A stretch of DNA of 9,115 bases from Candidatus Aminicenantota bacterium (GCA_024644125.1 JAHELQ010000188.1:1-9115); one strand, 5' to 3'. Counted from the stretch's first letter, positions 1 to 7,760 are shown. Made by a program: numbers and translations. Notes: a model not told the origin generated them from the letters alone.

Positions 1-594
1 GTAAGCCAGTCCAGATTCTTTATCCTGCCGTTCCAGCCAGGAAATATAGGCGCTGTACGGAGTTGGTTTTTTGTTTTCTAGAGGCTCTTGCCGATGAATG
101 CGATGATAAATCTCCATAAAATCCCGCATCAGAATTCCAAAGCACCAACCGTCCATGATGATGTGATGGAAGCTCCAAATCGCGTGATAGACGGTCTCGC
201 CTATTCTGAAGAGAGCGATGCGCATCAATATGTCTTTTCCCAGATCAAATCCTCTGGCCCGGTCCTCAACGGCGAACCGTTCCAATTCCTGAATGCGGGC
301 CTCTTCATCCAGTTGCGACAGATCACGGAAAACGATCGTCGCCTTCCTGGCCTTGAGCACCACTTGTCGCGGTTTTTCGGTCTTCTGGAATGTGAAGACA
401 GTCCTCAATACTTCGTGCTTTTGGATTAAATGGTTGAAGCTCTGTTCGAATATCGCGATGTCGAGCGAGCCTTCGATTTTGATGGTTGTTTGCTCAAAAT
501 AGAGGGGCGACTCTTTGTTCAATTGGTGATGAAAGAGCATTCCCTCTTGCATCGGGGACAATGCGTAGATATTCTGAATATCGGTTCGTTTCAT
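1..594 (-). CDS. NRPS, N-terminal part (condensation domain), 3' end outside window
   Basis: The first 198 codons of a third synthetase gene, open to the left edge with no stop. The ATG at 594 is preceded by GAGG six bases upstream and lies 14 bases after the stop of the dimodular gene, so it belongs to the same operon. The protein opens MKRTDIQNIYALSPMQEG and contains RTVF (64-67), the condensation catalytic motif HHIIMDG (143-149) followed by WCFG, and YSAYISW (180-186). This is the front half of a C domain, which forms the peptide bond between the upstream peptidyl-PCP and the next aminoacyl-PCP. Over the first 80 residues I count 51 identities with C1 of the preceding gene, so the two heads are recent paralogues. 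The LSPMQEG opening and HHIxMDGWC resemble the first C domain of GrsB (DCL type). Later domains are outside the window, so module number and specificity cannot be given. Confidence 0.95.
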   Translation of the reverse strand, partial: MKRTDIQNIYALSPMQEGMLFHHQLNKESPLYFEQTTIKIEGSLDIAIFEQSFNHLIQKHEVLRTVFTFQKTEKPRQVVLKARKATIVFRDLSQLDEEARIQELERFAVEDRARGFDLGKDILMRIALFRIGETVYHAIWSFHHIIMDGWCFGILMRDFMEIYHRIHRQEPLENKKPTPYSAYISWLERQDKESGLAY

Positions 595-608
595 TGGTTT
601 CCTCGTTG
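143..608 (-). repeat. NRPS head repeat, copy 2 (leader plus front of C domain)
   Basis: Counterpart of the head at 7294-7760. The exact 16-base active-site match is at 143-158. The leader lacks the TG dinucleotide that supplies the stop codon in copy 1 and is shortened just before the ATG. The C-domain paralogy continues to the left window edge, where it cannot be followed. Confidence 0.75.
601..604 (-). promoter_or_regulatory. Shine-Dalgarno of the third NRPS gene
   Basis: After the TGA of the dimodular gene the minus strand reads CAACGAGGAAACCA then ATG. GAGG lies 6 bases before the start. It is shorter and closer to the start than the site in front of the dimodular gene, but the flanking bases are nearly the same, indicating a shared origin. 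Confidence 0.8.
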
Positions 609-1409
609 TCAGAGGTTCTCCTCCATTGCCATTACAGTATCAATCGCTTCAGAGAGCGCCGTGACATGTGGGTGCGAAAACATGGAGAAATGGTCTCCAG
701 GCACCTCTAAACATTGTAATGGTTCAAAACAATATTTTTGCCATAGATTAGTGTCTTCGAGCCGGGATTCTTCAGCGCTGATGAAATGAATCATCCGTTT
801 AAACTCTCCGGATGGGGTATAAGCGGCCCGTGCCCGGTCCAATGAACGGGCGACAAATATAAATCGCAAATACTCTTCTCTGGATACCGATTCCGGCTCG
901 GGAAGCGCCCTTCGCCACCCAGAAGGAATCCAGGTTGCAAGCGAGACCGCGTCGGCAATCTTGCCACGCAAATCATCCCAGAGCATAGTCAAAGAAGATG
1001 AGGATGATGTGTTGCCTTGAATATTTTCAAGCAGCCGCAGCTCTGATTCCAGAGTGAAGGCACGGCTCCGATCCGCAGGGAATGTTCCTGGAGCGGCGCT
1101 ATTGATCATAATCAACGATTCCACTTCGAGCCCTGCCTCCTGCAATTGAAGCGCCATCTCAAACGCGATGGTTCCGCCGACGCACCAACCTGCCAGGCGA
1201 TATGGACCCGATGGTTGGATGCCGCGGATGATGCCGATGTATTCCGAGGCAAGATCGACGACTTCGATATTTCGGGGGTAGAGAAATTCCTCCATAGCGA
1301 CGCGGATTCCCCAACAAACTGAAGGCGACGCCATCTGCTTGCATAATTCCGCATACCCATCGACACAACCTGAACCGGCGTGGACGAAAAAGAATGCCGG
1401 CTCGTCCGG
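609..1409 (-). other. TE domain of the dimodular NRPS, Cys-Asn-His
   Basis: A type I thioesterase (alpha/beta hydrolase) at the C-terminus. The nucleophile elbow is GWCVGG with Cys2187 (TGC at 1184-1182). Asn2214 (AAT at 1103-1101, in MINSAAP) lies exactly 27 residues after it, the spacing that separates Ser and catalytic Asp in EntF. His2351 (CAT at 692-690, in GDHFSMF) is the probable general base. The segment around 2240-2280 is the likely lid and carries a run of five serines (2246-2250). The pattern GPYRLAGWCxGGxIAFEMALQLQ is shared with the TE of the preceding gene. Whether it hydrolyses, cyclises or transfers is not shown by the sequence. Confidence 0.9.
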
Positions 1410-4400
1410 ATCGCCGGCTCGCAGCATCACAGTCTTCGGGTGCGATTTTTCCTGCGTATTGTTTTGAAGCAATGAATCGAGATTGCGAATGGTGGGGCAT
1501 TGCAAGAAATCCACCAACGGAATTGTCGCTTTAAATTCCTCGCTGATGCGCTTCATCAAAACCGCCGCGGACAGAGAATGGCCTCCACTTGCGAAGAAGT
1601 CATCGTCGAGCCCCGGCTCAGAACCGGCAATGGATAGCGCAGAATTCCAGATCACCGCCAACCGTTTCTGAAGTTCCGTTTGTGGAGGAAGGGATGCCTC
1701 GCTCGAATCTTTTCTCGGAGCAGGCAACGACCGGCGATCGACTTTGCCGTTGCTGTTGAGGGGGATTTTCCCGATGGGAATGATGTGAGTTGGAATCATG
1801 TAAGCCGGCAAATGGCGGCGCAAGTACTCGATTACCCGGGCTGGCGAGGGAATCCCGCCTGGACCTGCAACAATATAGGCGGTCAGCATCGTGTTCCCCT
1901 CTCCAGGAGTGTAGGGAACTACCACCGCTTCTTGAATGGATGGATGATTGCAGAGACAATTCTCGATCTCTCCCGGCTCAATTCTGAAGCCGCGAATCTT
2001 TAACTGATCGTCCAACCGCCCCAGGAACTCGATATCGCCATCATCCCGAAGTCGCGTTAGATCCCCGCTGCGGTAGAATCTACTCTGCCTGCCCGAGATG
2101 GAATCGTCGATCGTTACGAACCGCTCTTCGGTCAATTCCTGCCGGTTCATATACCCGCGCCCAAGCCCGCTGCCGCCGATGAGAAGTTCGCCCGGGACAC
2201 CGATGGGAGTCTGCCGCATGTGGCGATCGACAATGCGCAAAAATGTATTGGTAATCGGTTTTCCGATGGGGATGTGCCGATCGCATCCTTCCATCGTATC
2301 CATCCGGCGGCACACCGCGAAGACCGTTGATTCGGTGGGGCCGTAACCGTTGATCAATCGCCCGGGACCCAAATAATCGAACGCCTTTTGCACATGATGA
2401 ACCGATGCTTGCTCGCCTCCAAACGCGATGACCCGGATCCAACGAAAGCTATCGAGCGCTTCCTCCACCATTACATTGAATAACGCGGCTGTCATAAAGA
2501 ATGTCGTCACCGCTTCTCTAAGAATGCAACATCCCAACGCTTGCGGTGATAAGATGGTCTTCTGCTCCAATAAAACCAACGCCCCGCCATTCAACAACGC
2601 TCCAAATATATCAAATACCGATCCGTCGAACGCAGTGGTGGATAATTGGAGCACCCGGTCGTCAGGAGTAAATTGCATATAGTCACTGTCAGCCACCACC
2701 CGTACGACGCAGCGATGATCGATCATCGATGCTTTGGGTTTGCCTGTAGAACCTGATGTGTACATTATATAAGCCAAATCCTGAGGTTTTAGACCGAGCG
2801 CCTCGTAATGGCTGTATTCCGAATCATGGTCGAAGGGAAGTTCGGTATCGTAGTCACGGCCCAGCACCAGCGCCGGTTGCGAGTCCGTGATAATGAAATT
2901 TAGCCGCTCGTCAGGCAAAGAGGCATCCAGTGGAAGATAAGCCGCGCCGGAACTCAGGATGGAGAAAATCCCTATCATCACTTCAAACGATCTATCCGCA
3001 ACGATGGCGACGATAGAATCGCGTCCCACTCCCCTCCCGCGTAAGGCCGCCGCCCTTCTATTCACCTCTTCACCCATACAACCGTAAGTCACATGATTCC
3101 CTTCTTCAGACTGAACCAGAGCTATTCGTCCTGCGTTTGCCCGAACTCGGTTGCAAAAGAGATCGACGATGGTGGCTTCGAACGGCAATCGACTGGATGG
3201 CCCGGTTAAATAATTCAGGAGTTTTTCCTTCTCATATGCACCGAAGATCTCGATCTTCGCTGGAGAAATGTCCGGTTCCCAGATGAAGCGATCGATTATG
3301 CGCTGGAGATAGCCCAGCCAACGACGTATGGTTCCCCCGTTGAACGACGCGGCCGCGTAATGGAAGCGGAAGATGAGTCTCTCCTCGCGCTGCTGAACCG
3401 CAATCAATAGATCGAATTTCACGTCGTTACCTCCAGAGTCGATGAGATTGATCTCCAGATCCGGCAATGAGAGAGACGGCATCGCGATATTTTCCATAGT
3501 CAGCATCACGTCGAACAGGGGATTCCCGCTGGATCTACCTTGAAGTCCCAGTAGGCGGACCAGGTCTACGAACGCTACATCGCGATGTTGTAACGCTTCT
3601 GCCACAGTCTTTTTTGCATACTCGACAATGTTTCGATAGGTGAACGAGTCACGGAAACGAAATCGTAGCGGCAACGTGTTGACGAACATGCCGATGACGG
3701 AATCGAGGGCCGGGTGGCAGCGACCGCTCTCCGGGATCCCGATCACCACATCGTCCACTTCACCGAGGCGGGAGAGCAGGATCGCTACCATCGCCGAGAC
3801 GGCCATAAACAATGTGCAATCATTGTCGCGACACCATGCCAGGAGAGCGAGCGATTCATCTCTTCCTAGTTCCAAAGCCTCCACTCTGCCCAAAGAACCC
3901 TGGCTGCCGTTTGCGGAAGTCTCTTTCGGCAATTCCAATGGCGGCGGTAGCGGTGTGAACTGATTCTGCCAGTAGTTCAGTTGCCGCGTCAGTTCGCCGG
4001 ATGTTTGCATTTCCGCTACCCAGCACGCGTAGTCTTTATATTGAACCTCCAGTTCTGGTAGCGTTTTTCCGCAATACAGATCGAGCCATTCCCGCACCAA
4101 AATGGCGGCCGAGAATCCGTCGGCGATGATATGGTGCATGTCCACCAGAAGGAGATGTCGCTCTTCCGTCAGAGACGCCGTACCTACCCTCAGTAGCGGC
4201 GCGCGCTCCAGAGAGAACGGCTCGATGAAGGCTTCGATGATCGAAGCGATGGATGCGATTCTCCCATCGGGAGGCAACTCCAGATCTTGAAGCGAAAAAT
4301 CGACTAGCGGGCAAATTCGCTGAGCAGGTTGTCCTGCCACAATATGAAACGATGTGCGCAAACTCTCGTGACGACGGATCAACGCGACGAAGGCTCGTTC

Positions 4401-7400
4401 GATTTTTTCTCGCTGCAGACGGCCTTTTACCTCGAGGGCATGGGAAATATTGTAATTGGTGCTCAAAGGATACTGCTGATGAAGGGCGAATTGGCTTCGT
4501 TGAGAATGCGACAAAGGATAATAGTCCATTTTTTCGATGTTGACGATGGAAGGAAGCGATTGATGGTTCGTTGCCTGGACCAACGCGCTGATGGAACGGA
4601 TGAAGGGCTGCGCCATCACTTGTCTCAACGGCAACGCCACTCCCAATTCTTGATGGATGCGTGCCGTCATGCGGGAAATAGTCAGAGAATGGCCTCCCAG
4701 ATAGAAGAAGTGATCGTCGATGCCGATTACTTCCTCCGGTATCCCCAGTAAATCGCTCCAAATGGCGGCCAGGGTTTTCCCGATGGGATCTTCGGGAAGA
4801 ATCTTCCGTCGCCCGTCGCCGATGCCCGGTTCAGGTAGGTTTTTGTGGTCTATTTTTCCGTTCGCCGTGAGGGGGATCTCTTGAATACGAATGAACTGAG
4901 CGGGAATCATATACTCAGGAAGCCATTGTCGCAAAAACGATCGCAAATCGTCGTAATCGATATCATCTTCTCCTTCGGGAATCAGATATGCGCATAAAAA
5001 GGGAATCCCTGGCATCCCCGTCTTCACCAAAATCACCGCGTTTTTTATATGACGATAAAGACGCAGGCGGCGTTCGATCTCCCCCAACTCTACCCTATAA
5101 CCGCGGATTTTCACCTGCCGGTCATTGCGCCCTAAAAAGCGGATGTTACCGTCCTCTAAAAAGCATCCCAAATCGCCGGTCCGGTACCAGCAACCCTGAT
5201 TCAAGGAGTCAAGGTCCTCGATGAACCTCTGCTGCGTCAATTCCGGACGGTTGAGATACCCCATCCCAACTCCGAAGCCGCCGATATAGATCTCTCCCGG
5301 AACTCCAACCGGTACGATGCGTCGTTGCATGTCAAGAATCACCGCCTGAACATTGGCCATAGGTGTTCCGATGGGGATGTGCCGTTGCCGGGGATTACCC
5401 CCTTCGTAGCGGTACATGGTGGCGCATATCGTCGTTTCTGTCGGACCGTAGCCATTGATCATCTTCATCCGGGGATTCACTCCGAAGAAGCGTTCGAGGG
5501 TGGAATCCTCGATCAATTCAAGTCCGGTCAGGAGTTTGTCAAGAGAGGCGACTCTCCCTGCCTGAAGAAGATAATCGCACACATCCTTCAATAACGAGGG
5601 CGGAATCATGCTAAACGTCGCGGCCGTCTTGAGGATCGCCTCCCCTACCAGCGCCGGATCGTAATTCCAATCTCCCGGGACCAGGACCAACGACCCGCCG
5701 AAGCAGAGGGGAAGAAACATCTCTACGGTGCTGACATCGAAGCAGATACCACTCTGGCAAAGGCCGCGATCGCGAAGAGAAAAATCTTCTTCGAAGGCCA
5801 GATAGGCGCCGAATAGATAATTGCTTAGAGAACCGTGCGATATCATCACTCCTTTGGGCGTGCCGGAGGAACCGGAGGTGTAGATCACGTAGGCTGGATT
5901 ACCTGCTTCTGGAGCGCAGGCTCCGAACGAATAACCATCGAAGCTCCCGATGGCGGCCTGCAATTCCAGAAGATGTAAACCTGCCGGCGAAGCATTGTTA
6001 GAGCGACCGCTCAAAAGAATCCGCGCGCCGCTATCCTTGAGCATACACTCGATTCTTTCTTCCGGCATATTGGGATCCAGCGGCAAATACACGCCGCCGG
6101 CACAAAAGATCGCCGTCATCCCCACCAAACATTCGAATCCACGCTGCGCGATCACGGCTGCGATATCCCCTGGTTCGAGCCCCAGCTCTTTCAATTTGGA
6201 TGCGACTCTGCATGCGCATTCGCGGAAGAAGCCGTAGCTCATAGTCCGCGAGAAGGGATACCTCACATCTTTTGATTCGTAAGAATCGAGGGATACCGCG
6301 TGGTCGGGAGTTGTGTCCATATAATGGATGAGCCGTTCGAGAACTCCCCATGCCGGGGGCGACTCCTTTCTCGTATCATTGAATTCATTGAGGATTTTCT
6401 CCTTCTCCTCCGGTGTCACCCATTGGCATTTGGATAGGGGGCGATTGGGATGGGCGGTCAATTGCCGCGCCAACCAGTGAATCCGGGTTGCCGCAGATTG
6501 AACGACGGCCGATTCATAGACAATTTTATTGTATATAAAATACATCCGGGTGTCAAAACCTGCGTTCACCATGATGTTGAGGTCGTAGCTGGTTTGCTCC
6601 AACACCGAGATGCCGGTGATTCCAAATCCGATATCCAATTGTTTCGATGCCTGCTGGATTGTTTCCTTCAAAGGGAAGTTTTCAACGCCAAAAATATGGT
6701 CGAATAACGTCTGCTTGAGTATGGACTCCCGCTGGATATCCGCCAACGAGACAAATTCGAACCGTTTCCAGTCCATTGCCAGACAGCTCAATCGTTTCAA
6801 TAATTGCAGGAAGGATTCGTCGCTTTTTACAGTTACCCGCAACGGGATGGTATTGATGAACAACCCCACCATATTCTGTGAATCGGCAAGTTCCGCCGGG
6901 CGGCCTGCCACCACATTGCCGAACACCGCATCGCCACGATCGTTGAAGCAATGTTGCACCAGTCCCCAGAGACCCGAGTAAAATGTGTGCAGAGTCACTT
7001 CCGACTGCTTGCAAAACTCTATGATTTCCCGGTTGAGATGATCCTCAAATTCCAACGTGATGCTCCGTTGCCGGTAAGCGGCCGCCAGAAGAGGCGAATC
7101 TTTCTTCGGAAGCGAGGCCGCGTTCTCGTAACCATCCAGATATTCCCTCCAGAAATCCAGGGCGGCCGAGTGATTCTGCCTCTCGAACCACGAGACATAA
7201 TCGGAATATGGCGGCGGGGATGGAACCTGATAGGAGCGCCCGCTCATGAGGCAATGGTAGATCTGGACAAAATCTCTGATTAAAATCCCGAAACACCAAC
7301 CGTCCATGACAATATGGTGGAAGCTCCAGATGACAGTGTGCGAAGCGGCTCCGGTTTTAAAGAGCGCGACCCGCATCAACAGATCTTTAGAGAGATCGAA

Positions 7401-7742
7401 GCCTTCTCGGGGGTTTTGTTCGAGATAGCATTCTATCCGATCTTCGCTCTCTTCCTCGCAACAACTGAAGTCTTGATAGTGGAGAACGATGTGTCGTTCT
7501 TTTAAGACCACTTGCCGCGGTTTTTGGGTTTTTTTGAATGTGAACACCGTGCGCAACACATCATGGCGTTCTATCAGTTTTTGCATCGACTGCTGGAAGA
7601 TGGACCGGTCGATTGTCCCCTCCAGGTCCAATCTCACTTGCTCGAAATACACCGAAGAGTCTTCGCTCAATTGGGAATGAAAGAGTATCCCCTCTTGCGT
7701 TGGGGACAAGGAATAAATATTCTGTATAAGAGAGCGTTTCAT
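609..7742 (-). CDS. Dimodular NRPS, C-A-PCP-C-A-PCP-TE
   Basis: A complete 2377-residue synthetase expected to add two residues to a peptide and then release or transfer it. Domains by residue: C1 1-440 (HHIVMDG 142-148, MVGLFINTIPLR 291-302); A1 465-970 (YTSGSSGTPKG 621-631, NGYGPTE 763-769, YRTGD 853-857, A10 NGKID 961-965); PCP1 985-1055 (Ser1019 in GGHS); C2 1072-1505 (HHIIADG 1203-1209, NPLFDV 1407-1412); A2 1520-2008 (YTSGSTGKPKA 1661-1671, NGYGPTE 1798-1804, YRSGD 1890-1894, NGKVD 1998-2002); PCP2 2024-2092 (Ser2056); TE 2112-2377 (Cys2187, Asn2214, His2351). The ATG at 7742 is chosen because it follows GAGGTGA by 7 bases and gives the MKR-x-x-IQNIY-x-LSP opening also found in the next gene. 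The frame stays open upstream to an ATG at 8093, but those 117 codons overlap the preceding TE and do not look like an NRPS. C1 resembles GrsB1-type DCL domains and C2 the LCL type. There is no epimerisation domain. All core motifs look functional. The product is unknown. Confidence 0.97.
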   Translation of the reverse strand: MKRSLIQNIYSLSPTQEGILFHSQLSEDSSVYFEQVRLDLEGTIDRSIFQQSMQKLIERHDVLRTVFTFKKTQKPRQVVLKERHIVLHYQDFSCCEEESEDRIECYLEQNPREGFDLSKDLLMRVALFKTGAASHTVIWSFHHIVMDGWCFGILIRDFVQIYHCLMSGRSYQVPSPPPYSDYVSWFERQNHSAALDFWREYLDGYENAASLPKKDSPLLAAAYRQRSITLEFEDHLNREIIEFCKQSEVTLHTFYSGLWGLVQHCFNDRGDAVFGNVVAGRPAELADSQNMVGLFINTIPLRVTVKSDESFLQLLKRLSCLAMDWKRFEFVSLADIQRESILKQTLFDHIFGVENFPLKETIQQASKQLDIGFGITGISVLEQTSYDLNIMVNAGFDTRMYFIYNKIVYESAVVQSAATRIHWLARQLTAHPNRPLSKCQWVTPEEKEKILNEFNDTRKESPPAWGVLERLIHYMDTTPDHAVSLDSYESKDVRYPFSRTMSYGFFRECACRVASKLKELGLEPGDIAAVIAQRGFECLVGMTAIFCAGGVYLPLDPNMPEERIECMLKDSGARILLSGRSNNASPAGLHLLELQAAIGSFDGYSFGACAPEAGNPAYVIYTSGSSGTPKGVMISHGSLSNYLFGAYLAFEEDFSLRDRGLCQSGICFDVSTVEMFLPLCFGGSLVLVPGDWNYDPALVGEAILKTAATFSMIPPSLLKDVCDYLLQAGRVASLDKLLTGLELIEDSTLERFFGVNPRMKMINGYGPTETTICATMYRYEGGNPRQRHIPIGTPMANVQAVILDMQRRIVPVGVPGEIYIGGFGVGMGYLNRPELTQQRFIEDLDSLNQGCWYRTGDLGCFLEDGNIRFLGRNDRQVKIRGYRVELGEIERRLRLYRHIKNAVILVKTGMPGIPFLCAYLIPEGEDDIDYDDLRSFLRQWLPEYMIPAQFIRIQEIPLTANGKIDHKNLPEPGIGDGRRKILPEDPIGKTLAAIWSDLLGIPEEVIGIDDHFFYLGGHSLTISRMTARIHQELGVALPLRQVMAQPFIRSISALVQATNHQSLPSIVNIEKMDYYPLSHSQRSQFALHQQYPLSTNYNISHALEVKGRLQREKIERAFVALIRRHESLRTSFHIVAGQPAQRICPLVDFSLQDLELPPDGRIASIASIIEAFIEPFSLERAPLLRVGTASLTEERHLLLVDMHHIIADGFSAAILVREWLDLYCGKTLPELEVQYKDYACWVAEMQTSGELTRQLNYWQNQFTPLPPPLELPKETSANGSQGSLGRVEALELGRDESLALLAWCRDNDCTLFMAVSAMVAILLSRLGEVDDVVIGIPESGRCHPALDSVIGMFVNTLPLRFRFRDSFTYRNIVEYAKKTVAEALQHRDVAFVDLVRLLGLQGRSSGNPLFDVMLTMENIAMPSLSLPDLEINLIDSGGNDVKFDLLIAVQQREERLIFRFHYAAASFNGGTIRRWLGYLQRIIDRFIWEPDISPAKIEIFGAYEKEKLLNYLTGPSSRLPFEATIVDLFCNRVRANAGRIALVQSEEGNHVTYGCMGEEVNRRAAALRGRGVGRDSIVAIVADRSFEVMIGIFSILSSGAAYLPLDASLPDERLNFIITDSQPALVLGRDYDTELPFDHDSEYSHYEALGLKPQDLAYIMYTSGSTGKPKASMIDHRCVVRVVADSDYMQFTPDDRVLQLSTTAFDGSVFDIFGALLNGGALVLLEQKTILSPQALGCCILREAVTTFFMTAALFNVMVEEALDSFRWIRVIAFGGEQASVHHVQKAFDYLGPGRLINGYGPTESTVFAVCRRMDTMEGCDRHIPIGKPITNTFLRIVDRHMRQTPIGVPGELLIGGSGLGRGYMNRQELTEERFVTIDDSISGRQSRFYRSGDLTRLRDDGDIEFLGRLDDQLKIRGFRIEPGEIENCLCNHPSIQEAVVVPYTPGEGNTMLTAYIVAGPGGIPSPARVIEYLRRHLPAYMIPTHIIPIGKIPLNSNGKVDRRSLPAPRKDSSEASLPPQTELQKRLAVIWNSALSIAGSEPGLDDDFFASGGHSLSAAVLMKRISEEFKATIPLVDFLQCPTIRNLDSLLQNNTQEKSHPKTVMLRAGDPDEPAFFFVHAGSGCVDGYAELCKQMASPSVCWGIRVAMEEFLYPRNIEVVDLASEYIGIIRGIQPSGPYRLAGWCVGGTIAFEMALQLQEAGLEVESLIMINSAAPGTFPADRSRAFTLESELRLLENIQGNTSSSSSLTMLWDDLRGKIADAVSLATWIPSGWRRALPEPESVSREEYLRFIFVARSLDRARAAYTPSGEFKRMIHFISAEESRLEDTNLWQKYCFEPLQCLEVPGDHFSMFSHPHVTALSEAIDTVMAMEENL
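1719..3185 (-). other. A2 adenylation domain, possibly Ile/Val-type
   Basis: Loads PCP2. Hand alignment to GrsA gives D235, G236, F239 (FDGSVFDIF), F278 (TTFFMTA), A299 and G301 (IAFGGE), G322, V330, F331 (STVFAV), K517: code DGFFAGGVFK. This resembles known Ile and Val pockets (DGFF and DAFW starts ending in T/V-F/Y-K), so a branched aliphatic residue is a reasonable but unproven guess. Two core motifs differ slightly from consensus: KPKA where KPKG is usual (A3) and YRSGD where YRTGD is usual (A7). The functional lysine and aspartate are kept, so activity is expected. Confidence 0.82.
4833..6350 (-). other. A1 adenylation domain, specificity unassigned
   Basis: Activates an amino or related acid as the acyl-AMP and loads PCP1. 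ATP-binding, A5, A7, A8 and A10 motifs are all present. Aligning by hand to GrsA numbering, I read pocket residues D235 (FDVSTVEMF), V236, V239, M278 (SMIPPS), L299 and G301 (KLLTGLE), G322 (NGYG), I330 and C331 (TTICAT), K517 (NGKID), giving DVVMLGGICK. Asp235 indicates an alpha-amino acid substrate. I do not recognise a characterised code that matches; the pocket is open and hydrophobic. The GLE in place of the usual GGE makes positions 299 and 301 slightly less certain. Confidence 0.85.
6423..7742 (-). other. C1 domain of the dimodular NRPS, DCL-like
   Basis: The condensation domain starts directly at residue 1 with almost no leader (MKRSLIQNIYSLSPTQEG), as in proteins that receive a peptide in trans from another synthetase. 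The catalytic histidine is His143 of HHIVMDG. The opening LSPTQEG rather than SxAQxR, together with HHIxMDGWC, MVGLFINT and LFDHI..ENFP (346-356), is the pattern I know from the GrsB first C domain, which accepts a D-configured donor. The expected dual epimerisation/condensation signature (HHxxxxxGD near the N-terminus) is absent. The subtype is an inference from motif resemblance, not a tree. Confidence 0.8.
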
Positions 7743-7760
7743 TGTTGTTTCACCTCGTTG
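7294..7760 (-). repeat. NRPS head repeat, copy 1 (leader plus front of C domain)
   Basis: The leader ACAACGAGG, AAAC and AATGAAACG, followed by the front of the condensation domain, recurs at 143-608. The proteins share 51 of the first 80 residues by hand count, and a 16-base exact match, caccaaccgtccatga on the plus strand, falls in the active-site codons (7294-7309). This is divergent paralogy, not a recent identical duplication. Confidence 0.75.
7750..7756 (-). promoter_or_regulatory. Shine-Dalgarno of the dimodular NRPS gene, overlapping the upstream stop
   Basis: On the minus strand the junction reads CAACGAGGTGAAACAACA then ATG. GAGGTGA is a seven-base match to the ribosome-binding consensus and ends 7 bases before the ATG at 7742. 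Its last three bases are the TGA stop of the preceding gene, so a terminating ribosome sits on the binding site and coupled re-initiation is likely. This decides the start over the ATG at 8093. Confidence 0.9.

Noticed and set aside
88..429. Plus-strand open frame with a partly similar counterpart near 7314-7505
   Set aside because: Both are antisense to paralogous condensation domains, so their similarity is inherited from the C-domain codons and is not evidence of an antisense gene.
2261..2279. 19-base exact repeat (ttccgatggggatgtgccg) also at 5366-5384
   Set aside because: It encodes the conserved RHIPIG motif of both A domains. Shared codons of homologous domains explain it; no mobile element or recombination site is needed.
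4329..4751. 140-codon plus-strand open frame
   Set aside because: Antisense to the C2/PCP1 coding region. The minus-strand frame carries intact NRPS motifs throughout.
4036..4761. 241-codon open frame on the minus strand inside the dimodular NRPS
   Set aside because: It lies in another frame of the PCP1/C2 coding region. Its composition (Arg, Ser, His and Pro rich) is typical of an out-of-frame reading, and it has no recognisable domain.
4578..4790. Possible epimerisation or tailoring domain near the carrier proteins
   Set aside because: The sequence passes directly from PCP1 (GGHS) through a short linker into C2. No E, methyltransferase, oxidase or cyclisation motif was found; both C domains have HHxxxDG, not the DxxxxD of heterocyclisation domains.
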